The position numbers and the translations under genes are program-made. Shown here one piece after another: positions 9,753 through 19,188 of a stretch of DNA of 64,000 bases; within the stretch, counting starts at the first letter, position 1, and each line of letters begins with the position of its first letter. The notes under the pieces are model-generated. The model ran no database searches. It was not told the origin of the DNA and saw nothing but the letters and a program-made list of their open reading frames with translations. Source of the stretch: Rariglobus sp. (GTDB taxonomy: Bacteria > Verrucomicrobiota > Verrucomicrobiia > Opitutales > Opitutaceae). The stretch lies in NCBI GenBank assembly GCA_029266495.1, contig JAQSWS010000013.1:37425-101424 (forward strand), read 5' to 3'.

Positions 9753-9998
9753 ATGAACCGCTTCTTCATCGCCCTCTTCGCCGGCCTTCTCCTGACAGCC
9801 TCCCTCGCGACCTACGCTGATGCCCAGGTTGCTGTTAGCGACCCGACCTCCCCCGCCCCTTGCACCAAGCCCAAAGCCACGCCGCCCCCGCCCGCCTGTC
9901 AGAAAAAACCAAAGACCTGTCCGCCCGCCGCCCCCGGGGAAACCTGCCCTTCGCCAACGTCACCTGCGTCCGCAGCTCCCGCCGCACCCTGCCGCTAA
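9753..9998 (+). CDS. Small secreted Cys/Pro-rich protein
   Basis: 81 residues from the second of two close ATGs. AGAGG at 9742-9746 touches the first ATG (9747) but sits 6 nt before the second (9753), so the second is chosen. A signal peptide (MNRFFIALFAGLLLTASLATYADA) is followed by a low-complexity mature part rich in Pro, Lys, Ala and Cys (five Cys). No family recognised. It lies just before a PEP-CTERM gene (19 bp gap), which could be co-transcribed. The even spread of Cys suggests disulfide bonding or metal contact outside the cytoplasm; that is inference. Confidence 0.6.
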   Translation: MNRFFIALFAGLLLTASLATYADAQVAVSDPTSPAPCTKPKATPPPPACQKKPKTCPPAAPGETCPSPTSPASAAPAAPCR

Positions 9999-10017
9999 CC
10001 GTCTTCCTTTCATCGTC

Positions 10018-10794
10018 ATGACCACTTTTGCCCTCCGCTTCATCGCCGCTTCGATTCTCGCATCCGTCGCCGCGCTTTCCTCCGCCCGCGCCGAATTGCT
10101 CGCGATTCAAAACGCCGGCTTCGAAACTCTCTTCCTCGCCAACAACACCTTCAACGTCGCCGCACCCGGTCCGGCCGGCTGGAGCGTGTATGGCACGATT
10201 GACCACGGCTACCGCTCCATCGGCGTGCTCAATCCCACCGGATCGACGCTTTACACGGGCAACGCGCCCGAAGGCCGCAACGTCGGCGTCGTGTTCCTCC
10301 TGGATAATGCCTTCAACCAATCCCAATTCGCCGGCATCGAGTCCGGCCTGGTGCAGACCCTCGCCGCGACGTTGCAGACCAACACGCGCTACACGCTCAC
10401 GGTCGAAATCGGCAATATCGCCAACGCCGTCCCGAACCCGCAGCCACCCTCCGATGTGATTTTCGCAGGCTTCCCCGGCTACCGCGTCGATCTGCTCGCC
10501 GGCGGGCAGGTCATCGCGTCCGACAACAACAGCCTGCTCCCCGCCGAGGGCGCGTTTCTCACCTCGCAATTTGAACTCTCCATCGGCGCAAGCCACGTCC
10601 TCGCCGGCCAAGCCCTCGGCATCCGCCTGGTGAACCTCAACGCCGGTCCCGGCGTGGAAGTAAACTTCGATCACGTCCGTCTCGACGCCACCGCGATTCC
10701 CGAACCCGCCGCCGCCGCCAGCCTCCTCGGCGCCGCCACGCTCGCGCTGGCCTTGGTGCGGAGACGCAAAACGGGAAGCTGCCAATCGAGTTAA
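10018..10794 (+). CDS. PEP-CTERM sorting domain protein (secreted)
   Basis: 258 residues. A signal peptide ends in SSARA near residue 27. The mature part starts with an 'NAGFETLFLANNTFN' segment seen in many PEP-CTERM proteins with a carbohydrate-binding-like sandwich. The tail is the tripartite PEP-CTERM signal: IPEP, a hydrophobic stretch (AAAASLLGAATLALALV) and RRRK. Such tails are cut by an exosortase and the protein is held at the outer envelope or exopolysaccharide. No exosortase gene is in the window. Start ATG at 10018 follows the small Cys-rich gene by 19 bp. Confidence 0.85.
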   Translation: MTTFALRFIAASILASVAALSSARAELLAIQNAGFETLFLANNTFNVAAPGPAGWSVYGTIDHGYRSIGVLNPTGSTLYTGNAPEGRNVGVVFLLDNAFNQSQFAGIESGLVQTLAATLQTNTRYTLTVEIGNIANAVPNPQPPSDVIFAGFPGYRVDLLAGGQVIASDNNSLLPAEGAFLTSQFELSIGASHVLAGQALGIRLVNLNAGPGVEVNFDHVRLDATAIPEPAAAASLLGAATLALALVRRRKTGSCQSS

Positions 10795-10836
10795 GAAGCG
10801 TTCCATGGAGGAGAAACGCTTTCACGCCGGCGCTCG

Positions 10837-13824
10837 TCACACCCCCGGCAACGTGAAGCAAAACTTAGCGCCTTTCCCCAGCTCCGCCTCGGCCCAGATG
10901 CGGCCGCCATGTCGCTGAAGAATCCGCTGCGCCGTGGACAGGCCGATGCCCGTGCCCTCGAACTCATGGTAGCCGTGCAGCCGCTCAAACACGCCAAACA
11001 GGCGCGAGGCCTTGGTCATGTCGAACCCCACGCCATTATCCTTCACAAAATAATACATCTCCCCGGCGTCCGTGACGGCGCTGCCGATTTCGATGATCCC
11101 CGGGTCTCGCGGACGCGTGAATTTGAGCGCGTTCGTCAGCAGATTCACAAACACCTGCCGGATGAGCGAACGATCCCCCACGCCGTCCGGCAGCTCCGCG
11201 AGACGGAACTCGAGCGAGCGCGACGGCTCGGATTTTCTCAGTTCCTCCACCACCCCGCCCGCCAGCCCGGTCATGTCCACCCGCACACACGCCAGGTTGC
11301 CCTGGCCCAGCCGGGCAAAGTTCAGCAGATCGTCGATCAACCGGTCCATCCGGTTCGTGTTCTCGGTGATCAACGCGAGGTAGCGGCGCGCCCCGTCCGG
11401 CAGTTGAGGCGCGAACTCCTCCTGCAAAATGCCCGTGAACCCCGCGATTCCCCGCAGCGGGGAGCGCAAGTCATGGGAAATCGTGTAGGAAAACGACTCC
11501 AGCTCCTTGTTCGCCGCCTTGAGCTGGCGCTCCCATTGCCGCCTCAGCTTCGCCATTTCCAGATGCGTGCGCACCCGGGCGAGGAGTTCGCGCGCGACGA
11601 ACGGCTTCACCAGATAATCATCCGCCCCCGCATCCAGTCCCTCGATCGACGATTCCTCGCCCGCCCGCGCGGACAGCAAAATCACCGGAATGGTTTTCGT
11701 TTCCGCATGGGCGCGCAACTGCCGCAACAAACCAAAGCCATCCAGGCCCGGCATCATCACGTCGCTCAACACCAGGTCGGGCGGCGCGTCGAGCGCCGCC
11801 GCCAGGGCCTGCTCGCCATCCGCGACCGCCTCCACCCGGTAGCGCGTCGAAAGCAGCCTGCTCACATACTCGCGCATGTCCGCATTGTCGTCCGCCCACA
11901 AAATCCGCGGACGCACCGCAGCCGGGTTTCCGTCGCGGGCGGCTCCGCTGATCCGACCCGAAGGCGCTGGCGACACCGAAGCGACCGAAGCCGCCGGAGC
12001 GGCGATCTCTTGCGGGTGGGCGATCCAGTGAAGCGCTTCCTCAAAATAAGCGGTGGCCCGCGTCGCCGTGGAGTCCGGCTCCGCCCCCGCGCCGATCTTG
12101 TCCGCCGGCAGGTGCGCGCGGCCGGTTTTCAAGACCACGAAAAACCGGGTGCCAATGCCCTCGGTGCTCTCCACGCGGACCGTGCCGCCGTGCGCCTTCA
12201 CCAATTCCTGCACGAGCGCCAGCCCGATGCCCGTGCCTTCATGCGTCCGCGCCCGCGCCCCTTTCACGCGATGAAACCGGTCGAACAACCGCGGCAACTC
12301 ATCCGCGGACACGCCGATGCCCGTGTCGCGGATCTCCAATTCCACCTGATCGCCCGACGCGGCGAGCCTGACGCCAATCTCGCCGGCAAAGGTGTGCTTA
12401 AACGCATTCGAGAGCAGGTTGAGCACGATCTTCTCCCACATCTCGCGATCGACATACACCGGCGCGGGCAGCGGCGGACAATCGACGCTCAGGATCAACC
12501 CGCCCTTTTCGATGGCGGAGCGAAACCCGCTCGCCAGCTCGGCCGTGTAATGCGCCAGCTCCGTCGGCTCGAACCTCGCATGGATGCGCCCCGCCTCGAT
12601 CCGGGAAAAATCGAGCAGCGTGTTCACCAGCTTGAGCAGGCGCAGCGTGTTGCGATGCGCGACTTCCAGCCGCTCGCGGCGCGGCGCAGGGAGGGACCCG
12701 GCGGTCTCGTTCAACTCGTCCTCGATCGGCCCGAGCATCAGCGTCAACGGCGTGCGGAACTCGTGACTGACGTTGGAGAAAAACGCCGTCTTGGCCCGGT
12801 CGATTTCCGCCAGCGCCTCCGCCCGCTTGCGCTCCTCCTCGTAGGCGTTCGCGCTCGCGACCGCCGAGGCGACCGAGGAGGCGAGCAAGTCATAAAACGC
12901 GCGATACGCCTCGTTCAACGGCAGGCGGGAGCTCACGCCCGTGATCATCACGAAGGGGGCACGCTCCGCGCCCGGCAGAGGGATTGGAAACATCAGCGCC
13001 TGCTTGGACGGCTCGGGATACGGTCCGCTTGCAAACGCACCGAAACGGCTGGGCAGGTTGTCGATCAAGACGGCCGCGCCCGAGCCGGCGACCCCGGCGA
13101 GCGGCCAGCCGGCAGGTGAAGACGCCGTGCCGGCCGCGGATCCTGACGCCGCGTCCGGCGCGACTCCGCACTTCGCCACGAGACGGGGCTCCGTGCCGCC
13201 TCCGTCCATCGCATAAAAGAGTGCGAACGGCACATCCAAGTCGCAGGCCGCCAGGGTCGAGGCGGCGGCGACCAGCGCCTCGTCACGCGAGTGCGCGTTG
13301 CCCGCGCGAGCCGCGAGGTCGCGCAACACCCGCGTGCGCCGTTCGCCCAGCATGTTGGCGGTGGTTTCGGTGACCGGGTGAAACAACCCGCCGACGCCGC
13401 CGGTTTCATCGCGGATTGGACTGAACGAAAACGTGAAGAACGTCTCCTCGAGATAGCCGTTGCGATCGAGAAACATCCGCTGGTTTTCCAGAAACGACGT
13501 CTCGCCCGCGAGCGCCCGTTCGAAGGAGTCCCCGATGACGGGCCACGCCGACGCCCAGCACTCGCTGAAATCCTGCCCCACGGAACCCGGATGTTTACCG
13601 CCCGTGATCGGCCAGTAGCCGTCGTTGTAAATCTGGGTGTGGTGCTTCCCCCACGCCAGGGAGATCGGGAAATTCGACGCCAGACAAAGGCTCACCGTGG
13701 TGCGAAGACTTTGCGGCCAGCCGGAGATGGGGCCGAGCGGTGTCTTCGCCCAATCCATGCTGCGCACGAGCTTTCCCATCTCACCACCGCCGACCAACCA
13801 GTTTTCCGGGTTCGTTGCAGGCAT
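10837..13824 (-). CDS. Hybrid sensor histidine kinase with two kinase cores and a receiver
   Basis: 995 residues and no evident membrane helix, so probably cytoplasmic. Order: a PAS-like N-terminus (to about 160), a GAF-like region (about 170-320), HisKA with FSNVSHEFRTPL (His near 355), an HATPase with a DTGIGV G1 box and GTGIGLALV G2 box, a receiver (about 645-765, phosphoacceptor in LVLSDVMMPG, Lys in LVKPF), then a second HisKA (ISHDLRSPL, near 785) and a second HATPase (DNGVGF, GTGIGLSTA). The second core is of the phytochrome-kinase type. No separate response regulator is adjacent, so output is probably by phosphorelay to a distant partner. ATG at 13824. Confidence 0.9.
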   Translation of the reverse strand: MPATNPENWLVGGGEMGKLVRSMDWAKTPLGPISGWPQSLRTTVSLCLASNFPISLAWGKHHTQIYNDGYWPITGGKHPGSVGQDFSECWASAWPVIGDSFERALAGETSFLENQRMFLDRNGYLEETFFTFSFSPIRDETGGVGGLFHPVTETTANMLGERRTRVLRDLAARAGNAHSRDEALVAAASTLAACDLDVPFALFYAMDGGGTEPRLVAKCGVAPDAASGSAAGTASSPAGWPLAGVAGSGAAVLIDNLPSRFGAFASGPYPEPSKQALMFPIPLPGAERAPFVMITGVSSRLPLNEAYRAFYDLLASSVASAVASANAYEEERKRAEALAEIDRAKTAFFSNVSHEFRTPLTLMLGPIEDELNETAGSLPAPRRERLEVAHRNTLRLLKLVNTLLDFSRIEAGRIHARFEPTELAHYTAELASGFRSAIEKGGLILSVDCPPLPAPVYVDREMWEKIVLNLLSNAFKHTFAGEIGVRLAASGDQVELEIRDTGIGVSADELPRLFDRFHRVKGARARTHEGTGIGLALVQELVKAHGGTVRVESTEGIGTRFFVVLKTGRAHLPADKIGAGAEPDSTATRATAYFEEALHWIAHPQEIAAPAASVASVSPAPSGRISGAARDGNPAAVRPRILWADDNADMREYVSRLLSTRYRVEAVADGEQALAAALDAPPDLVLSDVMMPGLDGFGLLRQLRAHAETKTIPVILLSARAGEESSIEGLDAGADDYLVKPFVARELLARVRTHLEMAKLRRQWERQLKAANKELESFSYTISHDLRSPLRGIAGFTGILQEEFAPQLPDGARRYLALITENTNRMDRLIDDLLNFARLGQGNLACVRVDMTGLAGGVVEELRKSEPSRSLEFRLAELPDGVGDRSLIRQVFVNLLTNALKFTRPRDPGIIEIGSAVTDAGEMYYFVKDNGVGFDMTKASRLFGVFERLHGYHEFEGTGIGLSTAQRILQRHGGRIWAEAELGKGAKFCFTLPGV

Positions 13825-14072
13825 GGAAGTGTGGGGAGGGGTAATCGGATTTCAGACGCCGGAAATCTTACGCCAAAGGATCCTGACGCACAGCCCAGGG
13901 CCGCACGAGAATCACAACCTGAATTCACTCAGGAATCCCCCGATAGACCACCTCTTTCTTCGGCCCCCGCCCGCGCCGCGACCCATGCAGCCGCGGCCTT
14001 CCGCGGTTTTCCCCGGAGCACTTGACCTCCCGGAGTCTCGCGTTGATCAGGGCAGCCGTCTCAGTCAGTGGC

Positions 14073-15800
14073 ATGAAAATGGCCAAGTCAAAATGGAGAT
14101 TCTCGTTTAGACACGTGCTCGCGATGACGGCGTTGCTCGGCGCGGTTGCGGTCACGGCTCGAGCGGATGGCATTGTTCTCCCTCCGGTGCTGACGCCACA
14201 GCAAGTGACCATGCCCGATCAGCGTGCACTGCTGGCGTGGAAGGACGGCGTGGAGACCCTCGTCATCGAGTCGGCCTTTGTAGGCAAAGGCACGGACTTC
14301 GCGTGGGTCGTGCCCCTGCCGAGCAAACCAGAGGTGTTTCCCGCGACCCGCGGCACCCTGCCGGCCGCGGTCGCCCTGATGCAGCCCACGTTAGCGGAGC
14401 CTTGGCCGGAAGAACACTGGATCGCGGCGGCCGCGCTTCTGGGGATCGGGTTCGTCGCACTCGCGTTCGGCTGGAGTGCAGTGGGCAAGACGATGCGAAT
14501 AGTGATGTCACTGGGTGGTGTGGCGGTGATTGCGCTGATCGTTGGAGGGGTGGCCCAGTCGGCGGCACTAGGGGTGCTCGTTTTCGGAGTGGGCGGTCTG
14601 GTTGGGTGGGCGCTGCGAAGACAGTTCCAGAAGGGGACGACCATGGGCGAGGTTCTCATATGTCTCCTGATCGGATTGGTTTTGGCCGCAATCGTCATAC
14701 CCACCGTCGGAACAGCTGGAGGGTCCGCCGCGGCAGGCATGTCGCCAGATGGCGGTGTCACAGTCGAGCGACATCAAGTGGGTGATTATGACGTCGCCGT
14801 GCTCTCAGGAATGGAAGGCGAAGGCGTGATCGCCTGGCTTGAAAGCAACGGGTTCGCGCTGGGAATTGCGGCGAAGAAGATCACCATTGAACACACCTCC
14901 GCAGGTGGATGGTTTGTGGCAAGTCGCGTGCGCCGTGACTTCACACAAAGCGGGCGTAGCGTCCCCGCCCCGCTGGCATTCCGGTTTGCGGCCAAGAACG
15001 CATTTTACCCCATGCGACTCACCGGCGCCGGGGCCGAACAATCATTGACCGTAGAACTCGTCGTGTTTGGACCCAGTCAAGCGGAGGTGGCCGGGCTGGC
15101 GACACGCTCCACCGCACCGCTCAACTATGAGAAGCCGCAGGCTCAAACGGGCCGCTGGGGCGGGATTCAAGCGACCGACTTACGCAGCCTCTCCCACCCC
15201 GAACTAACTCGGTGGACGCAAGGGGCCACGGTGGCGACCTGGCTGCGCGGAAATCTTTCGCCGAAAGAAATGCAGGACGATCTCGCCATTCGCTGGACAG
15301 GAAGCCACGCGGCCTTGGGGCTCAGTGCACACACCGAGGACGATGCGTGGCTGAAAGCGGCCTTGTTGGGCACGAGCATCTGCTTCGTCGGCGCCATCAT
15401 GTTGGGCCTGAAATATGGAAACGGTGCCCCTCCAAGAAAATGGGCTGGAACGATAGCGCTCGTTGCACTGACAAGCGGAACAACCCTGCGAGCACTGACT
15501 CCGACCGTCCCGGTCACCAAGCATAGACCTTCGTCAATTTTAAACAGCTATGGACGGCAGGTCGTCGAGGCAGCGCGATATGCGCTCAAAGACTTACCTG
15601 GCACGGCCAGCGATGAGGCGGTCCAGGCCGTATTTTCAAAAGTGCTGGGTGAATACATGAAGGACTACACAATCGGGGACGCACCCGGTGACGTCACATT
15701 GCACAAACTGCCGGACGGAAGCTGGCGCGTGTGGTTCTTCAACGCCTACGGGCAACCGAGGTTTTTTGAGGACAAAGACGTGGCACCCAATCGCCCCTAG
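14073..15800 (+). CDS. DUF2330-like membrane protein
   Basis: About 575 residues from ATG 14073 (an upstream in-frame start at 14022 and an ATG at 14079 are alternatives). A signal peptide is followed by ADGIVLPP and a segment with QRALLAWKDGVETLVI and DFAWVVPLPSKPEVFP, the hallmark opening of DUF2330 proteins. Several membrane helices follow around residues 115-225, then a soluble domain and another helix near 430. The family has no known activity. The gene is oriented away from the hybrid kinase (divergent, 248 bp) and is followed by a lower-GC gene. Confidence 0.75.
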   Translation: MKMAKSKWRFSFRHVLAMTALLGAVAVTARADGIVLPPVLTPQQVTMPDQRALLAWKDGVETLVIESAFVGKGTDFAWVVPLPSKPEVFPATRGTLPAAVALMQPTLAEPWPEEHWIAAAALLGIGFVALAFGWSAVGKTMRIVMSLGGVAVIALIVGGVAQSAALGVLVFGVGGLVGWALRRQFQKGTTMGEVLICLLIGLVLAAIVIPTVGTAGGSAAAGMSPDGGVTVERHQVGDYDVAVLSGMEGEGVIAWLESNGFALGIAAKKITIEHTSAGGWFVASRVRRDFTQSGRSVPAPLAFRFAAKNAFYPMRLTGAGAEQSLTVELVVFGPSQAEVAGLATRSTAPLNYEKPQAQTGRWGGIQATDLRSLSHPELTRWTQGATVATWLRGNLSPKEMQDDLAIRWTGSHAALGLSAHTEDDAWLKAALLGTSICFVGAIMLGLKYGNGAPPRKWAGTIALVALTSGTTLRALTPTVPVTKHRPSSILNSYGRQVVEAARYALKDLPGTASDEAVQAVFSKVLGEYMKDYTIGDAPGDVTLHKLPDGSWRVWFFNAYGQPRFFEDKDVAPNRP

Positions 15801-15948
15801 CGCAGTCTGGCTCGAGCATTCCCGCTCATGTGCAACATTCCTGCCTCCAAAGTGGGACACAAGTCACTCCGATGATAAAGGGGACGAAACTCGTCCTTCA
15901 ACTCGTCGTTAGATTAGCCAAGTCTCGACCAATAAAAATTAGCTAAAA

Positions 15949-16722
15949 ATGAATATCACGCATGAAGAGTTCGAGAAGGAGGCACAACGCAGGGGCCTGA
16001 AACTATCACGGGATTCAGCGAGCAATCGTTACCGCGTCGCGTTTGTTCAAGGCTCGGCACTCGTATCACTCGACAACCTCGAGAAAGATATAGCATCTGA
16101 CGGTGACTTAACACGCATCAGCCGGTTCATGGATACGGTAATGGAATTGTCCGTATCCGCGACTGACCGGATTACCCCCGAGGGACTGCTTTGGTTGCTT
16201 GAGCCATCGGATTACGTAGAAAAACCTGAATTGCGCGTTTGTATCAGCGATAAGGTTGATCGAGTCCTGGTTCACCTTTCACCAGATCGAAGTGCCGTGC
16301 CTTGGGTGACTCAGGCAATGTTAGCGTCGAAAACTATCACGGAGGCAGCCGCCGGAGATATTGCGTTTGCGAATCTCGACAGGGAGCTCAGCGACGCGAA
16401 AGTTGAATTCAAGCAGATAGGCGATGTGCGGCTTGGATTCATCTCCGCGACGGAGCCCGTAAAAGCTTCGCTCATTTTATCGCCTGGCTTTCGTCAAAAA
16501 GTCGAAGAGGTCATCGGGTGGCCTGTATTGGCGGTCGTCCCGGATAGAGATTTTTTATATTTCTGGGCCTCACGGCACGAGGGGTTTGTCGGACAAGTTG
16601 GACGCATCGTTGTAGAGCAGTTTGCGCGTGCAGCATATCCGATTTCAACCGAGGTATACTTGATCGGAAACGATGGCGTCAGAGCTATTGGTGAATTTCC
16701 TCAGAACGCTGCCAGAATATGA
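15949..16722 (+). CDS. DUF1444 (YtpQ)-like protein of unknown function
   Basis: 257 residues. The second half follows the DUF1444 pattern: an A-x-x-NL segment (AFANLDREL), a strand before 'ASLILSPGF', then AVVPDRDFLYFW and a final YPISTEVYLIG stretch. Assignment is by pattern only. Base composition is visibly lower in G+C than the neighbours, with codons such as TTA, TAT and AGA used freely, which suggests recent acquisition. It starts at an ATG after an A-rich stretch (gctaaaaATG) with no Shine-Dalgarno sequence. No phage or toxin partner is adjacent. Confidence 0.65.
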   Translation: MNITHEEFEKEAQRRGLKLSRDSASNRYRVAFVQGSALVSLDNLEKDIASDGDLTRISRFMDTVMELSVSATDRITPEGLLWLLEPSDYVEKPELRVCISDKVDRVLVHLSPDRSAVPWVTQAMLASKTITEAAAGDIAFANLDRELSDAKVEFKQIGDVRLGFISATEPVKASLILSPGFRQKVEEVIGWPVLAVVPDRDFLYFWASRHEGFVGQVGRIVVEQFARAAYPISTEVYLIGNDGVRAIGEFPQNAARI

Positions 16723-16766
16723 GTAAAATGCTCACAGCAGATTCTATCTAGCCACTAACAGCTACA

Positions 16767-17090
16767 ATGCACCCGTTCGTCCATGTTATCGCGGTGGGAA
16801 TGCCCATCTGGTGGACCGCCCTGACGATTCTGTTCCTTCGCGACTATGTCCGCCAAAGAAAGAACGCCAAGGTGACGCCGCCGCTGACGGAAGAAGAACG
16901 GGCGGAGCTCGCCCAGTTCGAAACGGAATTGCCGCGCAAGGAATGGCATTCGCCACGATGGTATTTTCTCCACCCGAAAGAGGGGGTCCGGCTGAGCGGT
17001 GCGCTGCTGCTGCACCTTCCGATCGTCTTCTTTTTTCTTCCGATCGCCGTCCTCATCTGGTTGCTGCCTTGGGACCATCACCGTCGGTGA
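16767..17090 (+). CDS. Small two-helix membrane protein
   Basis: 107 residues. Hydrophobic helices are at about 4-24 (VHVIAVGMPIWWTALTILFL) and 79-100 (LHLPIVFFFLPIAVLIWLLP), with a charged Glu/Arg-rich cytoplasmic or periplasmic loop between them (TEEERAELAQFETELPRKEW). No family recognised. It begins 44 bp after the DUF1444-like gene and could be co-transcribed with it. Confidence 0.6.
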   Translation: MHPFVHVIAVGMPIWWTALTILFLRDYVRQRKNAKVTPPLTEEERAELAQFETELPRKEWHSPRWYFLHPKEGVRLSGALLLHLPIVFFFLPIAVLIWLLPWDHHRR

Positions 17091-17351
17091 AAATCGATCC
17101 AACAAGGCCGGCCGCGGCTGACCCTGCACGTTAGCAATAGTTTTTACTGGGTGTTGGCGGTAGCGACCGAACCCAATTGGTCCGATGGCAGCGCGTCGGA
17201 GCAGAGGCGAATGTCACGCCTGGGCACCCTGATCTTCGGGAGATCGATCGTCAGTCGGGACGCCCGTTTCCGGCCGTCGTCGCGCCAAAATGCGTGGATC
17301 GCTACAGCCACGGGAGAAAGAGACGTAAGAATACGTTCGCCTACAAACCTC

Positions 17352-18056
17352 ATGCGCTCCCTGAAACCACTGCTGCTCGCTTTCACATCGTTGATTGCCG
17401 CCGTCGTCGCTGACGCCGTTCCGTTAACCTCTCTCCACTATCAGATATCCAGCGGCGGCCTGAATGGCACGCTCGACGGCGTCGAGTTCAGCAATGCCAC
17501 GTGGAGCATTTCCGCCTCTGGAAGTCCGGAGCTCGTCGGCGATTACGCCTTCAACCTGGGCACGGAGATTCCTTTCAAAGTGATCCCGGTCAACGTCGCG
17601 CCGGTCATGACCATCACCGACACGGTTAACTCCTGGTCATTCGACCTCGAGAACAGCGGGACGCTGGAGTGGTTCATCATGGAGATCGACTATAGCCCGA
17701 TGTTCGGGCCGGACACCACCGGCTATGGCTTCGGCCTGTTCGACCCAGCCGAGCTCCTGGCAGGAACCTCGAATACCCATGGTTTCGTTGTTTTGGGGAG
17801 TGCGACCTTTGGCAATCTTGTCACCGGCGAATCGTTCGACGTGTCCGGCTCCAGCGGTGGCGGCAGTTCGGGCAACGAAGGCGCCGAATTCCTCTTTCCG
17901 ACCAGCAATGGAGACCTGCTCGCATTTGCCGTTTTCGGTGATGCCCCGGGGGCGTTCAGCGCCGCGGCCGCGGTGCCCGAGCCGGCCGCGTTCGCAGGCC
18001 TGGCGGGCTTGGGCGCGTTGGGATGGGCGGCCGGCTCGCGCCGCCGCCGGCGCTGA
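17352..18056 (+). CDS. PEP-CTERM sorting domain protein (secreted)
   Basis: 234 residues. The ATG at 17352 begins a clean signal peptide (MRSLKPLLLAFTSLIAAVVADA). The mature domain is beta-rich with Asp/Asn/Gly-rich turns and a Gly/Ser-rich linker (SGSSGGGSSGN) before the tail. The tail is VPEP, a Gly/Ala-rich hydrophobic stretch (AFAGLAGLGALGWAAG) and five or more basic residues (SRRRRR). Ligand and function unknown. The preceding 261 bp contain no gene I can support. Confidence 0.8.
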   Translation: MRSLKPLLLAFTSLIAAVVADAVPLTSLHYQISSGGLNGTLDGVEFSNATWSISASGSPELVGDYAFNLGTEIPFKVIPVNVAPVMTITDTVNSWSFDLENSGTLEWFIMEIDYSPMFGPDTTGYGFGLFDPAELLAGTSNTHGFVVLGSATFGNLVTGESFDVSGSSGGGSSGNEGAEFLFPTSNGDLLAFAVFGDAPGAFSAAAAVPEPAAFAGLAGLGALGWAAGSRRRRR

Positions 18057-18164
18057 AGGGAACGCGCCCGCGCGCACCCTGATAATAGGCGCTGCCGGTG
18101 ATTTTTAGGGGGGTCTTCGGATATCGACACTTCCCCTTTTCCCTTCTTCCGCTTGTCTGCCGCC

Positions 18165-19094
18165 ATGCCTGTCCTCTTCCGCCCCTACTTTGCAGCCATG
18201 TGGGTTTTCGGGTTTCTGTGCACCGTGACCTCGGCCCAGCAAGGACTCCCCTCCTTGGACCAGATCAACGAAGCCTCCCCGCTGACGTCATCACGCGAAA
18301 CACGCCACGACTTCACCTCCAAAATCACCGGGCGCACCTACCGGTTGATGATCGCCGCTCCCTACAACCTCGACCCGGCCAAATCCTACCCGGTCGTCTA
18401 TATCCTCGATGGCTACTGGTATTTCCGTCCCGCCGTGGATTTCACCACCGAGGCAGGCGATCGTCTTCAATCCGCCATCATCGTTGGAATCGGGTATCCA
18501 ACCGATGACTACAAGAGTCACTGCGACCTGCGCAGCCTCGACTTGTCCGTGCCGGCCGATCCCGCCAGACCGTCAGGCAAAAGCGAACCCGGGGACTGCG
18601 ACGCCTTCCTCCGGATGATCCAGGACGAGATCAAGCCGTTCGTGGAAAAGAAGCTGCCGGTGGATGCAACCAAACAGACCCTCTACGGAAAGTCATTCGG
18701 CGGCATCGCGGTGCTCCGCCAACTTTTCCGGAATCCGGACGCCTACCAGACCTACGTGTCCGCCAGCCCGGCGATTTTCTGGAACAACCACGCCGTCCTC
18801 GCCGACGAGCCCGCGTTTGCGCAGAAGGCGCGGGACGGAACGTTGAAGCTGAAGCTCCTGATTACCACGGCCGAGGGTGAACAATACCGGGGCACCGATC
18901 CCAGGCAGCTGGAGGGAGCGAACCGCTTCCGGATGATCGACAACGCCTCCGAGCTGGCCGAGCGGCTTAAGGTGCTCAACCCGGAGCGGATCGCGGTGAC
19001 CTATACCCTCTTCTCCGATGAGAGCCATTTTTCGGTCTCACTCGCCTGCCTTGGCCGCGGCCTGTCCTTTGCCCTGCCACCAGAACGGAAGTGA
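18165..19094 (+). CDS. Secreted alpha/beta-hydrolase, predicted esterase (COG2819-like)
   Basis: 309 residues from ATG 18165; a TTG at 18153 is a weaker start. The signal peptide ends in TVTSA. The fold follows the enterochelin-esterase/COG2819 pattern: a YPVVYILDGYW strand-loop, the nucleophile elbow GKSFGG (Ser) in the middle, and a late Asp/His pair in FSDESHFSV. The catalytic triad is therefore complete in appearance. It would hydrolyse an ester outside the cytoplasm; siderophore, acetylated glycan or phenolic ester are all possible. It stands alone between two PEP-CTERM genes. Confidence 0.85.
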   Translation: MPVLFRPYFAAMWVFGFLCTVTSAQQGLPSLDQINEASPLTSSRETRHDFTSKITGRTYRLMIAAPYNLDPAKSYPVVYILDGYWYFRPAVDFTTEAGDRLQSAIIVGIGYPTDDYKSHCDLRSLDLSVPADPARPSGKSEPGDCDAFLRMIQDEIKPFVEKKLPVDATKQTLYGKSFGGIAVLRQLFRNPDAYQTYVSASPAIFWNNHAVLADEPAFAQKARDGTLKLKLLITTAEGEQYRGTDPRQLEGANRFRMIDNASELAERLKVLNPERIAVTYTLFSDESHFSVSLACLGRGLSFALPPERK

Positions 19095-19188
19095 GCACGA
19101 CGAGGGTCACCCCGAGGTCGGACGAGTTACCCTTTGGGCGGCCAAAGCCGAGCCGAAGGGGTCATGCTTACTGTTTACCTTTCCAACG

